DNA from: Marinobacter adhaerens HP15
GTDB lineage: Bacteria; Pseudomonadota; Gammaproteobacteria; Pseudomonadales; Oleiphilaceae
Length of the DNA: 64,000 nt
NCBI RefSeq assembly: GCF_000166295.1
Contig: NC_017506.1
Span: forward strand, 3,782,001-3,846,000
Direction of reading: 5' to 3'
A program made the position numbers and the translations under genes. Of the stretch, positions 56,302-63,638 are shown piece after piece (within the stretch, counting starts at the first letter, position 1; the number at the start of each line of letters is the position of its first letter). The notes beneath the pieces were generated by a model that saw only the letters and a list, made by a program, of their open reading frames with translations, made no database searches and was not told where the DNA came from.

Positions 56302-56901
56302 CTTTTCCCAGCGCAATCCCACGTTCGTATATCGAGCCTGGTACTGGTGCTTGAATTCAGATACTAACGGGCTTGCTACCAATGAATGAGCGGCATTTGG
56401 ATTATGGAGCACCACTAATTCTTTGGTCGCCGCGAATGCTACCGCAATTGCACTGATATATTTCTTTCGATTGGTAAATAAGCCGGGGTGACGGCGTACT
56501 TCTACAACTTGGCCATCTTTCCGCTCCATGAACTCCGCAACCCCCATCATCGCAGACTGAATATTCTGGATGAGCAGCAAATCTTTTACGACGAAGTCTC
56601 TATTGTCGCAGAGCACAACTACACACGGCTTGCCAGTAGCGCCATGTCCTTTGAATTGAACAGATGCACTCTTCACTCGATCTTCTATTCTGTCAGAGTT
56701 GATACTGTATATTTCGTGATGTCCTTCCAGAACCTCTTTTTCGTACGGATTTTCGACAAACTCTTTTACTTCCCAATAACTGGTCAGGCTTCCCACCCAA
56801 ACCTCAAAGTCAGGTACAGGGTCACCCAACTCAGGCAGTTTTCGGTGTCCGATACCAAGGTCAGTAAGGATTTCGTCTACTAGGATTTCCGACTCGTTCA
56901 T
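56296..56901 (-). CDS. Integron cassette: possible PD-(D/E)XK-type hypothetical protein
   Basis: 201 residues from ATG 56901 (MNESEILVDEILTDLGIG); a longer frame to 56961 would run through attC10. PDFEV (Pro30-Asp31) followed by WEVKEF (Glu44-Val-Lys46) has the D...ExK spacing of PD-(D/E)XK nucleases and related proteins. The rest (KPCVVVLCDNRDFVVKDL, NRKKYISAIAVAFAATKEL) suits an alpha/beta fold. The assignment is a guess from two motifs. It would be the second nuclease-like cassette here. Confidence 0.55.
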   Translation of the reverse strand: MNESEILVDEILTDLGIGHRKLPELGDPVPDFEVWVGSLTSYWEVKEFVENPYEKEVLEGHHEIYSINSDRIEDRVKSASVQFKGHGATGKPCVVVLCDNRDFVVKDLLLIQNIQSAMMGVAEFMERKDGQVVEVRRHPGLFTNRKKYISAIAVAFAATKELVVLHNPNAAHSLVASPLVSEFKHQYQARYTNVGLRWEKV

Positions 56902-56913
56902 AGGTTCACGTAG

Positions 56914-57003
56914 GTATAACGCATAGGTAACCGACGCCGGAGCGCCAGCGGAGGGAACCAAAAGCGGTACGCTTTTGGCGCCCGGTTGACCGACTGGTTA
57001 TGG
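56914..57003. other. attC10
   Basis: GTATAAC (56914-56920) and GTTATGG (56997-57003). Nearly identical to attC5, with GCGCCAGCGGAGGGAACC shared exactly. Confidence 0.87.
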
Positions 57004-57363
57004 CTGCTCATTCCGCCTCACGATACCGATGACCAACTTGCCACAACCTAGCGCCAACAAAAGCATCGATAGAATCTGCACTACGCTAATGGCTATAAAG
57101 TACCACTGGTATTTGTCTTGGGCTTCTTTTTTGGCTGAAGAGAACTTTTTCAGGAAGTCATCATTTTTCATAAGATTCGAAAGCTGCTCTTTCGACATGA
57201 ATTCCCAGGTTTCGAGGTTCCAAGGCTCTTGACCAAGCACGCTCACGCGAATCTCTTTCTCCATCCTTTCCTGAAGAACGCTTCGACCTGTTTCCAATAC
57301 AGATTCGACCAAGTTCACGAGTAAGAAAAAGGCGAATATGGTAATACAAACTTTAAGCTTCAC
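56998..57363 (-). CDS. Integron cassette: two-helix membrane protein, hypothetical
   Basis: 121 residues. Two hydrophobic helices (about 5-25 and 88-112, ISVVQILSMLLLALGCG) flank a soluble loop (WNLETWEFMSKEQLSNLMKNDDFL). Topology suggests both ends in the cytoplasm or periplasm together. No domain recognised. Its stop lies inside the upper core of attC10. Confidence 0.65.
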   Translation of the reverse strand: MKLKVCITIFAFFLLVNLVESVLETGRSVLQERMEKEIRVSVLGQEPWNLETWEFMSKEQLSNLMKNDDFLKKFSSAKKEAQDKYQWYFIAISVVQILSMLLLALGCGKLVIGIVRRNEQP

Positions 57364-57378
57364 TCGACTTCCCTGTGG

Positions 57379-57456
57379 CCATAACGCTATGCGAAGCGGC
57401 CGGTTTGGAGGCGCAACCGCGCCGGAAAACCGGTCCGCTTGCGCTATTGGTTAGGC
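57379..57456. other. attC11
   Basis: CCATAAC (57379-57385) and GTTAGGC (57450-57456); CCGGTTT/AAACCGG palindrome arms similar to attC12. Confidence 0.87.
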
Positions 57457-58094
57457 AATCTGGCCAGAATATTCTTGACCCAGAATGCCTCTATGATGCC
57501 CGCATTGGTCCCAAAATTTCTTATATCATCTAAAGTTTCTGGGTGTATCGGGTTCTCAGTTAAATAACCACTTATAGTGCCAATGACTCGGGGTATACCC
57601 GAATCCATGTATATCACTGGGCCTCCGGAAAAACCTTTGTTGTTATGCCCATCCAGAAACAATGTAGTCAATCCGTGTTTTTCAAAGTCAATGCAGGAAA
57701 TAAGCGCTGCTTTGACGAATGGAAAAGGGAACCTATTATTTAACTCGCCCGATGGTGAGGCCATGCCAAAAGGGAAACCTAGAAAATAGACCCATTGACC
57801 CAACGTTGCTCCCGCAGGCCCAATTAAGATCTCATGACGTGGAGATAGGTCAGACTCCAGCCTAAACACAATCGTGTCGGCATGCTCTCGTTCATTGAAC
57901 ACTGTATGGACTGGAACATCCCGCCAAGCCTTGTTCTGGAATACCTTAACCGAGGGAATTTCGAGCGAGCCTTCGAATACGTGAGCCGCCGAAATCAAAA
58001 ATTGATTTCGGCCTTTCTCAACGGTGTAACCTGAAGCAGTTTTTCCTTCGTGAAAAATTCGAAAAACCCGCTGAATGATATTCGTCGTTATCAT
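57444..58094 (-). CDS. Integron cassette: trypsin-like serine peptidase
   Basis: 216 residues from ATG 58094 (MITTNIIQRV); a longer frame to 58112 begins inside attC12. Chymotrypsin-fold triad: His38 in SAAHVF, Asp73 in HADTIVF, Ser156 in NKGFSGGPV. No signal peptide is evident, so unlike most trypsin-like proteins it may act in the cytoplasm, where related proteases guard against phages or process partners. No partner gene in the cassette. Confidence 0.85.
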   Translation of the reverse strand: MITTNIIQRVFRIFHEGKTASGYTVEKGRNQFLISAAHVFEGSLEIPSVKVFQNKAWRDVPVHTVFNEREHADTIVFRLESDLSPRHEILIGPAGATLGQWVYFLGFPFGMASPSGELNNRFPFPFVKAALISCIDFEKHGLTTLFLDGHNNKGFSGGPVIYMDSGIPRVIGTISGYLTENPIHPETLDDIRNFGTNAGIIEAFWVKNILARLPNQ

Positions 58095-58100
58095 CCCTTT

Positions 58101-58176
58101 GCCTAACGCCATGCGCAGCGGCCGGTTTGTGGAGCGCAGCGGAACAAACCGGTCCGGCTGACGCTACTGGTTAGAA
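58101..58176. other. attC12
   Basis: GCCTAAC (58101-58107) and GTTAGAA (58170-58176), with long arms GCGCAGCGGCCGGTTT-like, close to attC11. Confidence 0.87.
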
Positions 58177-58664
58177 GTTCTTGGCCGCCTATCTGCGGTT
58201 TTTCTCTGAATCCATGACAAAAGACAGCACGCCGAGATGGCGGCCAGCGCAAACCCATATGCTGCAGCGGTAATTAGCAGTCCATCCATCGAATATTCCG
58301 CACCAAGCAAAATCAATGGGACTAAAATCAAAGCTCCGGCAATAACTCTGTATACACTTAGCAAGCTAAACCCAACTTGTTCAGAGATATCATGAGCGTT
58401 TCGAAAGAAGGAATTTATAGTCTCATTAGGCTTGAACCACCAATAATCCACGGCTGAGAGCAAAAGATGCCCTACAAATAAGGCTGCCCAGTACCAAATT
58501 AAAAAATCTGCTGCCTTCAAAGATTTGAAAAAAGCGATCAAACCGCCATCACCAGGGAAATAGCATACGAGTACGCTTGGGACACCTCCCAATATTAATG
58601 CGCAAATGGTCTCCCTGAACGCATAATCTTTAATTTCCAACTTCCTGATTGTCTTTCTCCCCAA
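58164..58664 (-). CDS. Integron cassette: membrane protein, hypothetical
   Basis: 166 residues from a TTG at 58664, which has no strong ribosome site; the true start may be slightly downstream. Four hydrophobic helices (about 20-40, 58-75, 108-128, 132-155). DYWWFKPNETINSFFRNAHDISEQVG connects helices two and three. No family recognised. It is the first cassette at the right-hand edge of the array and stops inside attC12. Confidence 0.65.
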   Translation of the reverse strand: MGRKTIRKLEIKDYAFRETICALILGGVPSVLVCYFPGDGGLIAFFKSLKAADFLIWYWAALFVGHLLLSAVDYWWFKPNETINSFFRNAHDISEQVGFSLLSVYRVIAGALILVPLILLGAEYSMDGLLITAAAYGFALAAISACCLLSWIQRKTADRRPRTSNQ

Positions 58665-58679
58665 CTTCTAACAGCTAAT

Positions 58680-58699
58680 TATACGAACGCGTTCGTATA
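58680..58699. repeat. Perfect 20-bp palindrome
   Basis: TATACGAACG and its reverse complement, with no spacer. Immediately beside the array's leading edge. Confidence 0.8.
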
Positions 58700-58913
58700 T
58701 CACCCGCTCGTAAAACTCCAATAAAAAATGCTCAAGACAAAACGATTTTATTAGATAAAACAATCATTTGAGCACCAACCACCACGGCTACCGCCGGAGT
58801 TATACGCCCACCCATTAGCGGCCCCGCTTCCAAACCGGGGCGTATATCTCCGCCCGGCCATTGTGACTTATTCAACCCTAGCAGATAGTTACCTTCATTT
58901 CGCACCGGGAATC

Positions 58914-58947
58914 CCGGAGTTATGCGAACGTGTTCGTATAACTCCGG
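58914..58947. repeat. Hairpin repeat after nrdB
   Basis: Arms of 16 bases (CCGGAGTTATGCGAAC) pair with one mismatch across a 2-base centre. It is 15 bases beyond the nrdB stop; with no T tract it is not a typical terminator. Confidence 0.7.
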
Positions 58948-58961
58948 CTGTTCAGGCGGGT

Positions 58962-60020
58962 TTACCACTCCAGCTGAGCCCCGGTCTGGTACTCAATCAC
59001 CCGGGTTTCAAAGAAGTTCTTTTCCTTGCGCAGTGTGGCCTGTTCATCCAACCAGGGCGAGACGTTCTTTGCTCCGGGGAACGGCTCTTCAAGACCTACC
59101 GTCCTGGCACGGCGGTTGGCCACAAAGCGGAACTGTTCGCTGTGGTACTCGGCCGAATAACCGAGAATCGGGTCTCGCAGGATGTAGTCCGCATAGGCCT
59201 TCTCGGCGGCTTCGGATTCGTCCCACATCTCACGCACGGCCTTCGGATCGAAGGTGATGTTCTCCTCTTCCACGATCTGGTTGACCACTTTCAGGCCGAA
59301 TGAGAAGTGCATGGCCTCATCCCGCAGGATGTACTGAAGCTGTTCGCCCGTGCCTCGCATCAGTCCTCGACGCTGCAGGGCGAAGATAGGGCTGAAGCCG
59401 TTGTAGAACCAGGTGCCTTCGAACACCGCCGCGAAGAACAGGTAAGACATGATGAATTCCTGCAGGTCATCCTTGTTGCGCAGGTTCATGTCTGGCCGCA
59501 TGGCCGCATCCAGCCGGCGGTTGGCGATCTGGATCTTGCCGTTGATGGCAGGCACCACGCGGTAACGGTTGTAGATCTCGCTCTGGTCCAGGTTGAGGGT
59601 TTCGATGCAGTGCTGGTAGGCCCAGGTATGCATGGCTTCCTCGTATACCTGCCGGGCCTGGTAGATCTGCAGCTCCGGCGCGCTCATCTTCTCCATCACC
59701 GCCAGGCCGATGTTGCGCATGGCCAGGATGTCGGAAGTGGTGAGGTAGGCCAACACGTTCTCGTATACATGTTTTTCCGGCGCAGTCAGCCGGTGGTGGT
59801 AGTCGTGAACGTCCTGGGCCATGTTCACGTCCAGGGGGGTCCAGTGGTTTTTGTTGGCGTTCATGAAGTACTCCCAGGCCCAGGGGTACTTGAACGGTGC
59901 CAGCTGGTTGATGTCGGTTTCGCCGTTGATGACGCGTTTATCGTCCACGTTCACCGGTGCCGGGGCGCCGGGATGCGCCGCCCTGGATTCAGTTTTTGGT
60001 TCGTCGTCCCAATCAAGCAT
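58962..60020 (-). CDS. nrdB: Class Ia ribonucleoside-diphosphate reductase subunit beta
   Basis: 352 residues. The ferritin-like iron ligands can be seen: Glu in YEEAMHTWAYQH (EAMH pair), EGTWFYNGF and EAMHFSFGLKV (second Glu/His set). Provides the tyrosyl radical for NrdA. Follows nrdA by 30 bases in the same operon. E. coli NrdB is 376 residues; this one fits the Pseudomonas-type proteins. Confidence 0.96.
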   Translation of the reverse strand: MLDWDDEPKTESRAAHPGAPAPVNVDDKRVINGETDINQLAPFKYPWAWEYFMNANKNHWTPLDVNMAQDVHDYHHRLTAPEKHVYENVLAYLTTSDILAMRNIGLAVMEKMSAPELQIYQARQVYEEAMHTWAYQHCIETLNLDQSEIYNRYRVVPAINGKIQIANRRLDAAMRPDMNLRNKDDLQEFIMSYLFFAAVFEGTWFYNGFSPIFALQRRGLMRGTGEQLQYILRDEAMHFSFGLKVVNQIVEEENITFDPKAVREMWDESEAAEKAYADYILRDPILGYSAEYHSEQFRFVANRRARTVGLEEPFPGAKNVSPWLDEQATLRKEKNFFETRVIEYQTGAQLEW

Positions 60021-60050
60021 GTTTTTGCCTCGAAATCGTGAAGTGAGCAG

Positions 60051-62816
60051 TTACTGACAGGCTTCGCAGTCCGGATCGTCGATGCTGCACACCTGGGGTT
60101 GGGGCGCGGCAACCGGTGCGGTTTTTTCAGCGCCGGTAGCTCCCAGGGAGCGCAGGTAATAGGTGGTTTTCAGCCCACGTTCCCAGGCCAGCTGGTAAAG
60201 GGCATCCAGCTTTTTGCCGCTGGGCTCGGCCATGTACAGGTTCAGGCTCTGGGCCTGGTCGAGCCATTTCTGGCGCCGGGCCGCGGCCTCCACCAGCCAT
60301 CTTGCGTCGATCTCAAAGGCGGTGGCGTATCGCGCTTTCAGTTCATTCGGGATGCGGTCGATCTGCTGAACGCTGCCGTCGAAGTATTTGAGGTCGTTCA
60401 CCATCACGTTGTCCCACAGTCCTTCGGCCTTGAGGTCTCGGACCAGCGACGGATTGACCACCGTGAACTCGCCGGAGAGGTTCGATTTCACGAAGAGGTT
60501 CTGGTACGCCGGCTCGATGGACTGGGACACACCCACGATGTTGGAAATCGTGGCAGTCGGGGCGATCGCCATCACGTTGCTGTTGCGCATGCCGTTTGTT
60601 GCGATCAGTTCGCGTACGGGAGACCAGTCCAGCCGGGCGTTGGTGTTCACAGACAGGTCCCCTTCCCGGCGGTTCTCTTTGAGCAGGTTGATGGAGTCGA
60701 TCGGCAGGATGCCCTGCTGCCAGAGAGAACCCTCGTAGCTTTCATAGGCGCCCCGCTCACCCGCCAGCGTGGCGGAAGCACGGATGGCGAAGTAACTGAG
60801 CTGCTCCATGGCAACGTCAGCAAACTCAACCGCTTCCGGGCTGGAATACGGCAGGCCCAGTTGATAGAGCGCGTCCTGGAAGCCCATGATGCCGAGGCCA
60901 ACCGGGCGATGCTTGAGGTTGGAATTGCGGGCCTGGGGCACGGCGTAGTAGTTGATGTCGATAACGTTATCGAGCATGCGCACGGCGGTGTTTACCGTCT
61001 GTTCCAGGCGCTGCACGTCCAGCTCGCCGTTGGCAATATGGGCCGTCAGGTTCACGGAACCGAGGTTGCATACGGCGATCTCGTCGGCACTGGTGTTCAG
61101 GGTGATTTCCGTGCACAGGTTAGAGCTGTGCACCACGCCCCGGTGCTGCTGGGGAGAACGCAGGTTGCACGGGTCCTTGAAGGTGATCCAGGGGTGGCCG
61201 GTTTCGAACAGCACGGTGAGCATCTTGCGCCAGAGCTGCTTGGCCGGGATTTTCTTGAACAGCTTGATTTTGCCCTGCTCTGCCAGGGCTTCGTAATGCT
61301 CGTAGCGTTCACGGAAGGCGTTGCCGTACAGGTCGTGCAGATCCGGCGCATCGCTGGGAGAGAACAGGGTCCAGTCACGGTCTTCGCGCATGCGCTCGAT
61401 CAGCAGATCGGGCACCCAGTTGGCTGTATTCATGTCGTGGGTTCGGCGGCGTTCGTCGCCGGTATTCTTGCGCAGCTCCAGGAACTCCTCGATGTCCAGG
61501 TGCCAGCTTTCCAGGTAGGCACACACTGCGCCTTTACGCTTGCCGCCCTGGTTAACCGCCACGGCGGTGTCGTTGACTACTTTCAAGAAAGGCACCACGC
61601 CCTGGCTCTGGCCGTTGGTTCCCTTGATGTGGGATCCCAGCGCACGAACTGGCGTCCAGTCGTTACCCAGACCGCCTGCCCATTTCGACAGCATGGCGTT
61701 ATCCCGGATGGCCCCGTAGATGTCTTCAAGATCGTCGCCCACCGTCGTCAGGTAACAGGACGACAGCTGAGAATGGCGGGTACCGCTGTTGAACAACGTG
61801 GGTGTGGACGCCATGTAGTCGAACGACGACAACAGGTTGTAGAACTCGATGGCCCGGGCATTCGGGTCGTCTTCGCGCAGGGCCAGGCCCATGGCAACGC
61901 GCATGAAAAATACCTGGGGCAATTCCAGGCGGGCCTTGTTCCAGTGCAGGAAGTAACGGTCGTACAGGGTTTGCAGACCCAGGAAGCCAAACTGCAGATC
62001 CCGCTCCGGCTGAAGGGCCGCACCCAGGCGCTCCAGATCAAAGGCGGCCAGAGCTTCATCCAGCAATTCGTACCGGATTCCAGCCTCGACAAAGGCGCTC
62101 AGTGCCTGTGGATAAATCTCAGCCAGTGGCAGACTGATAGGCAGGCCAAGGGCAGCGGCATTCTCCAGGCGAAGTTGCTCCAGGAGCAGGCGCGCAGTGA
62201 CCGCGCTGTAGTCCGGCTCCCGCTCAATCCGGCTGCGGGCCGTCATGATCAAGGCCGACAGCACGTCTTCCTCGGCGATGCCGTCGTACAGGTTGGTCAG
62301 GGCATCGTCCACCAGGGAATCACCGTCAATGCCCTCCAGCCCTGTGGCGGCCTGTTCCACCTGCAGTTTCATCAGGCCCAGATCCAGCGGAGCAATCTCG
62401 CCACTGGTCTTTTTCACCGTCAGATGGGGGTGCGCCTCAACCGGCGCATGGCGGGCGCGCTCGCGGGCATGCTCTTCCCGATACAGGACGTAGGCGCGGG
62501 CCACCTTCTGTTCTTCGGCCCGCATCAGGGCCAGTTCCACCTGATCCTGGATGTCTTCGATATGCACCTTGCCACCGGCCTTCAGGCGACGGCCAATCGC
62601 CTGGATAACCTGGTCGGTCACCCGGTGTACCGCGTCATTGATACGCGCGGAACCGGCGGCGGTGTCGCCCTCAACTGCGAGGAAGGCTTTGGTTACGGCG
62701 ATGCTGATCTTCGAGGGGTCGAAGCCCACAAGCGTGCCGTTGCGCTTGATGACCTGAAGGGATTCGGTGTCCGTGTGCGAGGTTGGCCGGGGTTCGGCCA
62801 GGGCTGAGGCAGACAT
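60051..62816 (-). CDS. nrdA: Class Ia ribonucleoside-diphosphate reductase subunit alpha, with two ATP-cones
   Basis: 921 residues, much longer than E. coli NrdA (761). The excess is N-terminal: a first ATP-cone at about 20-110 (QVIKRNGTLVGFDPSKI) and a second, more divergent one at about 130-225 (HLTVKKTSGEIAPLDLGLM). Catalytic parts include AVCNLGSVNL, CTEI, GLGIMGFQDALY, PTATISNIVGVSQSIEP and a Cys-rich C-terminus (DDPDCEACQ). Reduces NDPs to dNDPs. A cobalamin riboswitch lies in its leader. Confidence 0.96.
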   Translation of the reverse strand: MSASALAEPRPTSHTDTESLQVIKRNGTLVGFDPSKISIAVTKAFLAVEGDTAAGSARINDAVHRVTDQVIQAIGRRLKAGGKVHIEDIQDQVELALMRAEEQKVARAYVLYREEHARERARHAPVEAHPHLTVKKTSGEIAPLDLGLMKLQVEQAATGLEGIDGDSLVDDALTNLYDGIAEEDVLSALIMTARSRIEREPDYSAVTARLLLEQLRLENAAALGLPISLPLAEIYPQALSAFVEAGIRYELLDEALAAFDLERLGAALQPERDLQFGFLGLQTLYDRYFLHWNKARLELPQVFFMRVAMGLALREDDPNARAIEFYNLLSSFDYMASTPTLFNSGTRHSQLSSCYLTTVGDDLEDIYGAIRDNAMLSKWAGGLGNDWTPVRALGSHIKGTNGQSQGVVPFLKVVNDTAVAVNQGGKRKGAVCAYLESWHLDIEEFLELRKNTGDERRRTHDMNTANWVPDLLIERMREDRDWTLFSPSDAPDLHDLYGNAFRERYEHYEALAEQGKIKLFKKIPAKQLWRKMLTVLFETGHPWITFKDPCNLRSPQQHRGVVHSSNLCTEITLNTSADEIAVCNLGSVNLTAHIANGELDVQRLEQTVNTAVRMLDNVIDINYYAVPQARNSNLKHRPVGLGIMGFQDALYQLGLPYSSPEAVEFADVAMEQLSYFAIRASATLAGERGAYESYEGSLWQQGILPIDSINLLKENRREGDLSVNTNARLDWSPVRELIATNGMRNSNVMAIAPTATISNIVGVSQSIEPAYQNLFVKSNLSGEFTVVNPSLVRDLKAEGLWDNVMVNDLKYFDGSVQQIDRIPNELKARYATAFEIDARWLVEAAARRQKWLDQAQSLNLYMAEPSGKKLDALYQLAWERGLKTTYYLRSLGATGAEKTAPVAAPQPQVCSIDDPDCEACQ

Positions 62817-62954
62817 GCAGTGTTCTCCTGAATACGCGTTGAGTTCCTTTCACCATCGCGTACGCAGGGGCACACCTCGCCATGGGAATGGCTGGGCATA
62901 ACCGGTCTGCTCACCCTGGGTCGCGAAGGTGCAGTTGGGAGCCGTAAGGCTCCT

Positions 62955-63115
62955 TCATCCCTGGCAGGTCTTCGGACTCAGGGGCGTGAATCGATAGATT
63001 CGGCCTCGTGTGGCGACTTCCCGGCTTTCGCCAGTGTCTTGATGCCACGCTTGTTCCCCAATACCGCTGCGCGTCAGTTCCGGAGTCTCACCGGATTCCC
63101 GATACCAGAATGGCT
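62955..63115 (-). ncRNA. Cobalamin riboswitch upstream of nrdAB
   Basis: On the minus strand the leader has GGGAATCCGGTGAGACTCCGG with AACTGACGCGCAGCGGT (about 63100-63064), matching the conserved cobalamin riboswitch core, and ends with the B12 box AGTCCGAAGACCTGCC (62978-62963). About 150 bases follow to the nrdA ATG, including a hairpin GGAGCCTTACGGCTCC (62957-62942). Likely turns off nrdAB when cobalamin is plentiful. Confidence 0.87.
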
Positions 63116-63226
63116 GAGATGATCACACGTTGACCGAGTTGGTTACGCACTGATCACTACATCTGGTATTTGACCAAGGATAGAAACACTATATACACGA
63201 TATTCGGAAGGGACAACCTGAAGCAA

Positions 63227-63251
63227 TAAAAAAGGCCCCGGAGAGGGGGCC
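63227..63251 (-). terminator. Rho-independent terminator of the fmdAB genes
   Basis: GGCCCC/GGGGCC stem on the minus strand (63251-63234) followed by seven T (63233-63227). Confidence 0.88.
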
Positions 63252-63279
63252 AAACACGTGACAGTTTCAACTCAGCCAA

Positions 63280-63633
63280 TCAGTGGCTGATCATCCAGGG
63301 CCGCATGGAGGGAAACATCTTCTTCCCGTCAGCGGTGTAGAACAGCATGGACTTTCCGGGTTTCGGGGAGCCGCAGCCGCAGGCGCGACTGTGCTCCTTA
63401 TCATTCGCCCTTCGGTCTGCGGTGGAAAACACCGGCTCATGCCGGGACCGCTCGTTCCGGTCCTCGGCCGCCCTTTTGGCCGGGTCCATGGCGGCAATGT
63501 GGGATGGCAACACGATCACCCGCGGCGACATTGCCTTACAGGTAGGGCATTGCGCCGGCTTGGCCGCATCCTCCATGGTGGCCAGTGTGTGAAAGAGGCC
63601 ATGTTCACGGCACTTGTAGTCATACACGGGCAT
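63280..63633 (-). CDS. fmdB: FmdB-type zinc-ribbon protein
   Basis: 117 residues. N-terminal MPVYDYKCREHG with CPTC forms the FmdB zinc ribbon; CGCG lies near residue 86. Downstream of the formamidase gene by 5 bases, AAGGAG-led start. FmdB is thought to regulate or assist amidase; the exact role is not known. Confidence 0.88.
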   Translation of the reverse strand: MPVYDYKCREHGLFHTLATMEDAAKPAQCPTCKAMSPRVIVLPSHIAAMDPAKRAAEDRNERSRHEPVFSTADRRANDKEHSRACGCGSPKPGKSMLFYTADGKKMFPSMRPWMISH

Positions 63634-63638
63634 GGCGA

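Larger units (their letters stand above)
51437..58672 (-). mobile_element. Integron cassette array lacking an integrase (CALIN)
   Basis: Twelve attC-like sites at 51437, 52364, 52700, 53546, 53861, 54229, 55079, 55849, 56243, 56914, 57379 and 58101 separate genes all in the minus orientation. Each has the outer core boxes RYYYAAC and GTTRRRY and a long imperfect palindrome between. Genes are one or two per cassette, with start and stop codons placed close to or inside the attC boundaries, as in typical integrons. No tyrosine recombinase is encoded anywhere in the window. The right end is a core-like GTTAGAA (58672-58666 on the minus strand), with nrdB beginning 290 bases beyond. Known name for such arrays is CALIN; they may be mobilised by an integrase elsewhere. 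Confidence 0.88.
58665..58961. other. Intergenic region with three related inverted repeats
   Basis: 297 bases between the array and nrdB. It holds the palindrome at 58680, an inverted repeat 58795-58809/58838-58852 (CGGAGTTATACGCCC arms, one mismatch), and a hairpin at 58914-58947 (16-base arms CCGGAGTTATGCGAAC, 2-base loop). The second and third share GGAGTTATRCG; the first and third share CGAACRYGTTCGTATA. The minus-strand frame at 58732-58968 runs through these and is not convincing. No integrase or attI can be recognised. Confidence 0.6.

Noticed and set aside
51437..58961. Integron integrase or attI
   Set aside because: No tyrosine recombinase motifs (R...HxxR...Y) were found in any frame, and no attI could be recognised.
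58732..58968. Minus-strand frame of 78 residues before the array
   Set aside because: It passes through the palindromes and overlaps the nrdB end; its sequence mirrors the repeats.
60099..62807. 902-residue plus-strand open frame
   Set aside because: Antisense shadow of nrdA; no conserved domain is readable in it.
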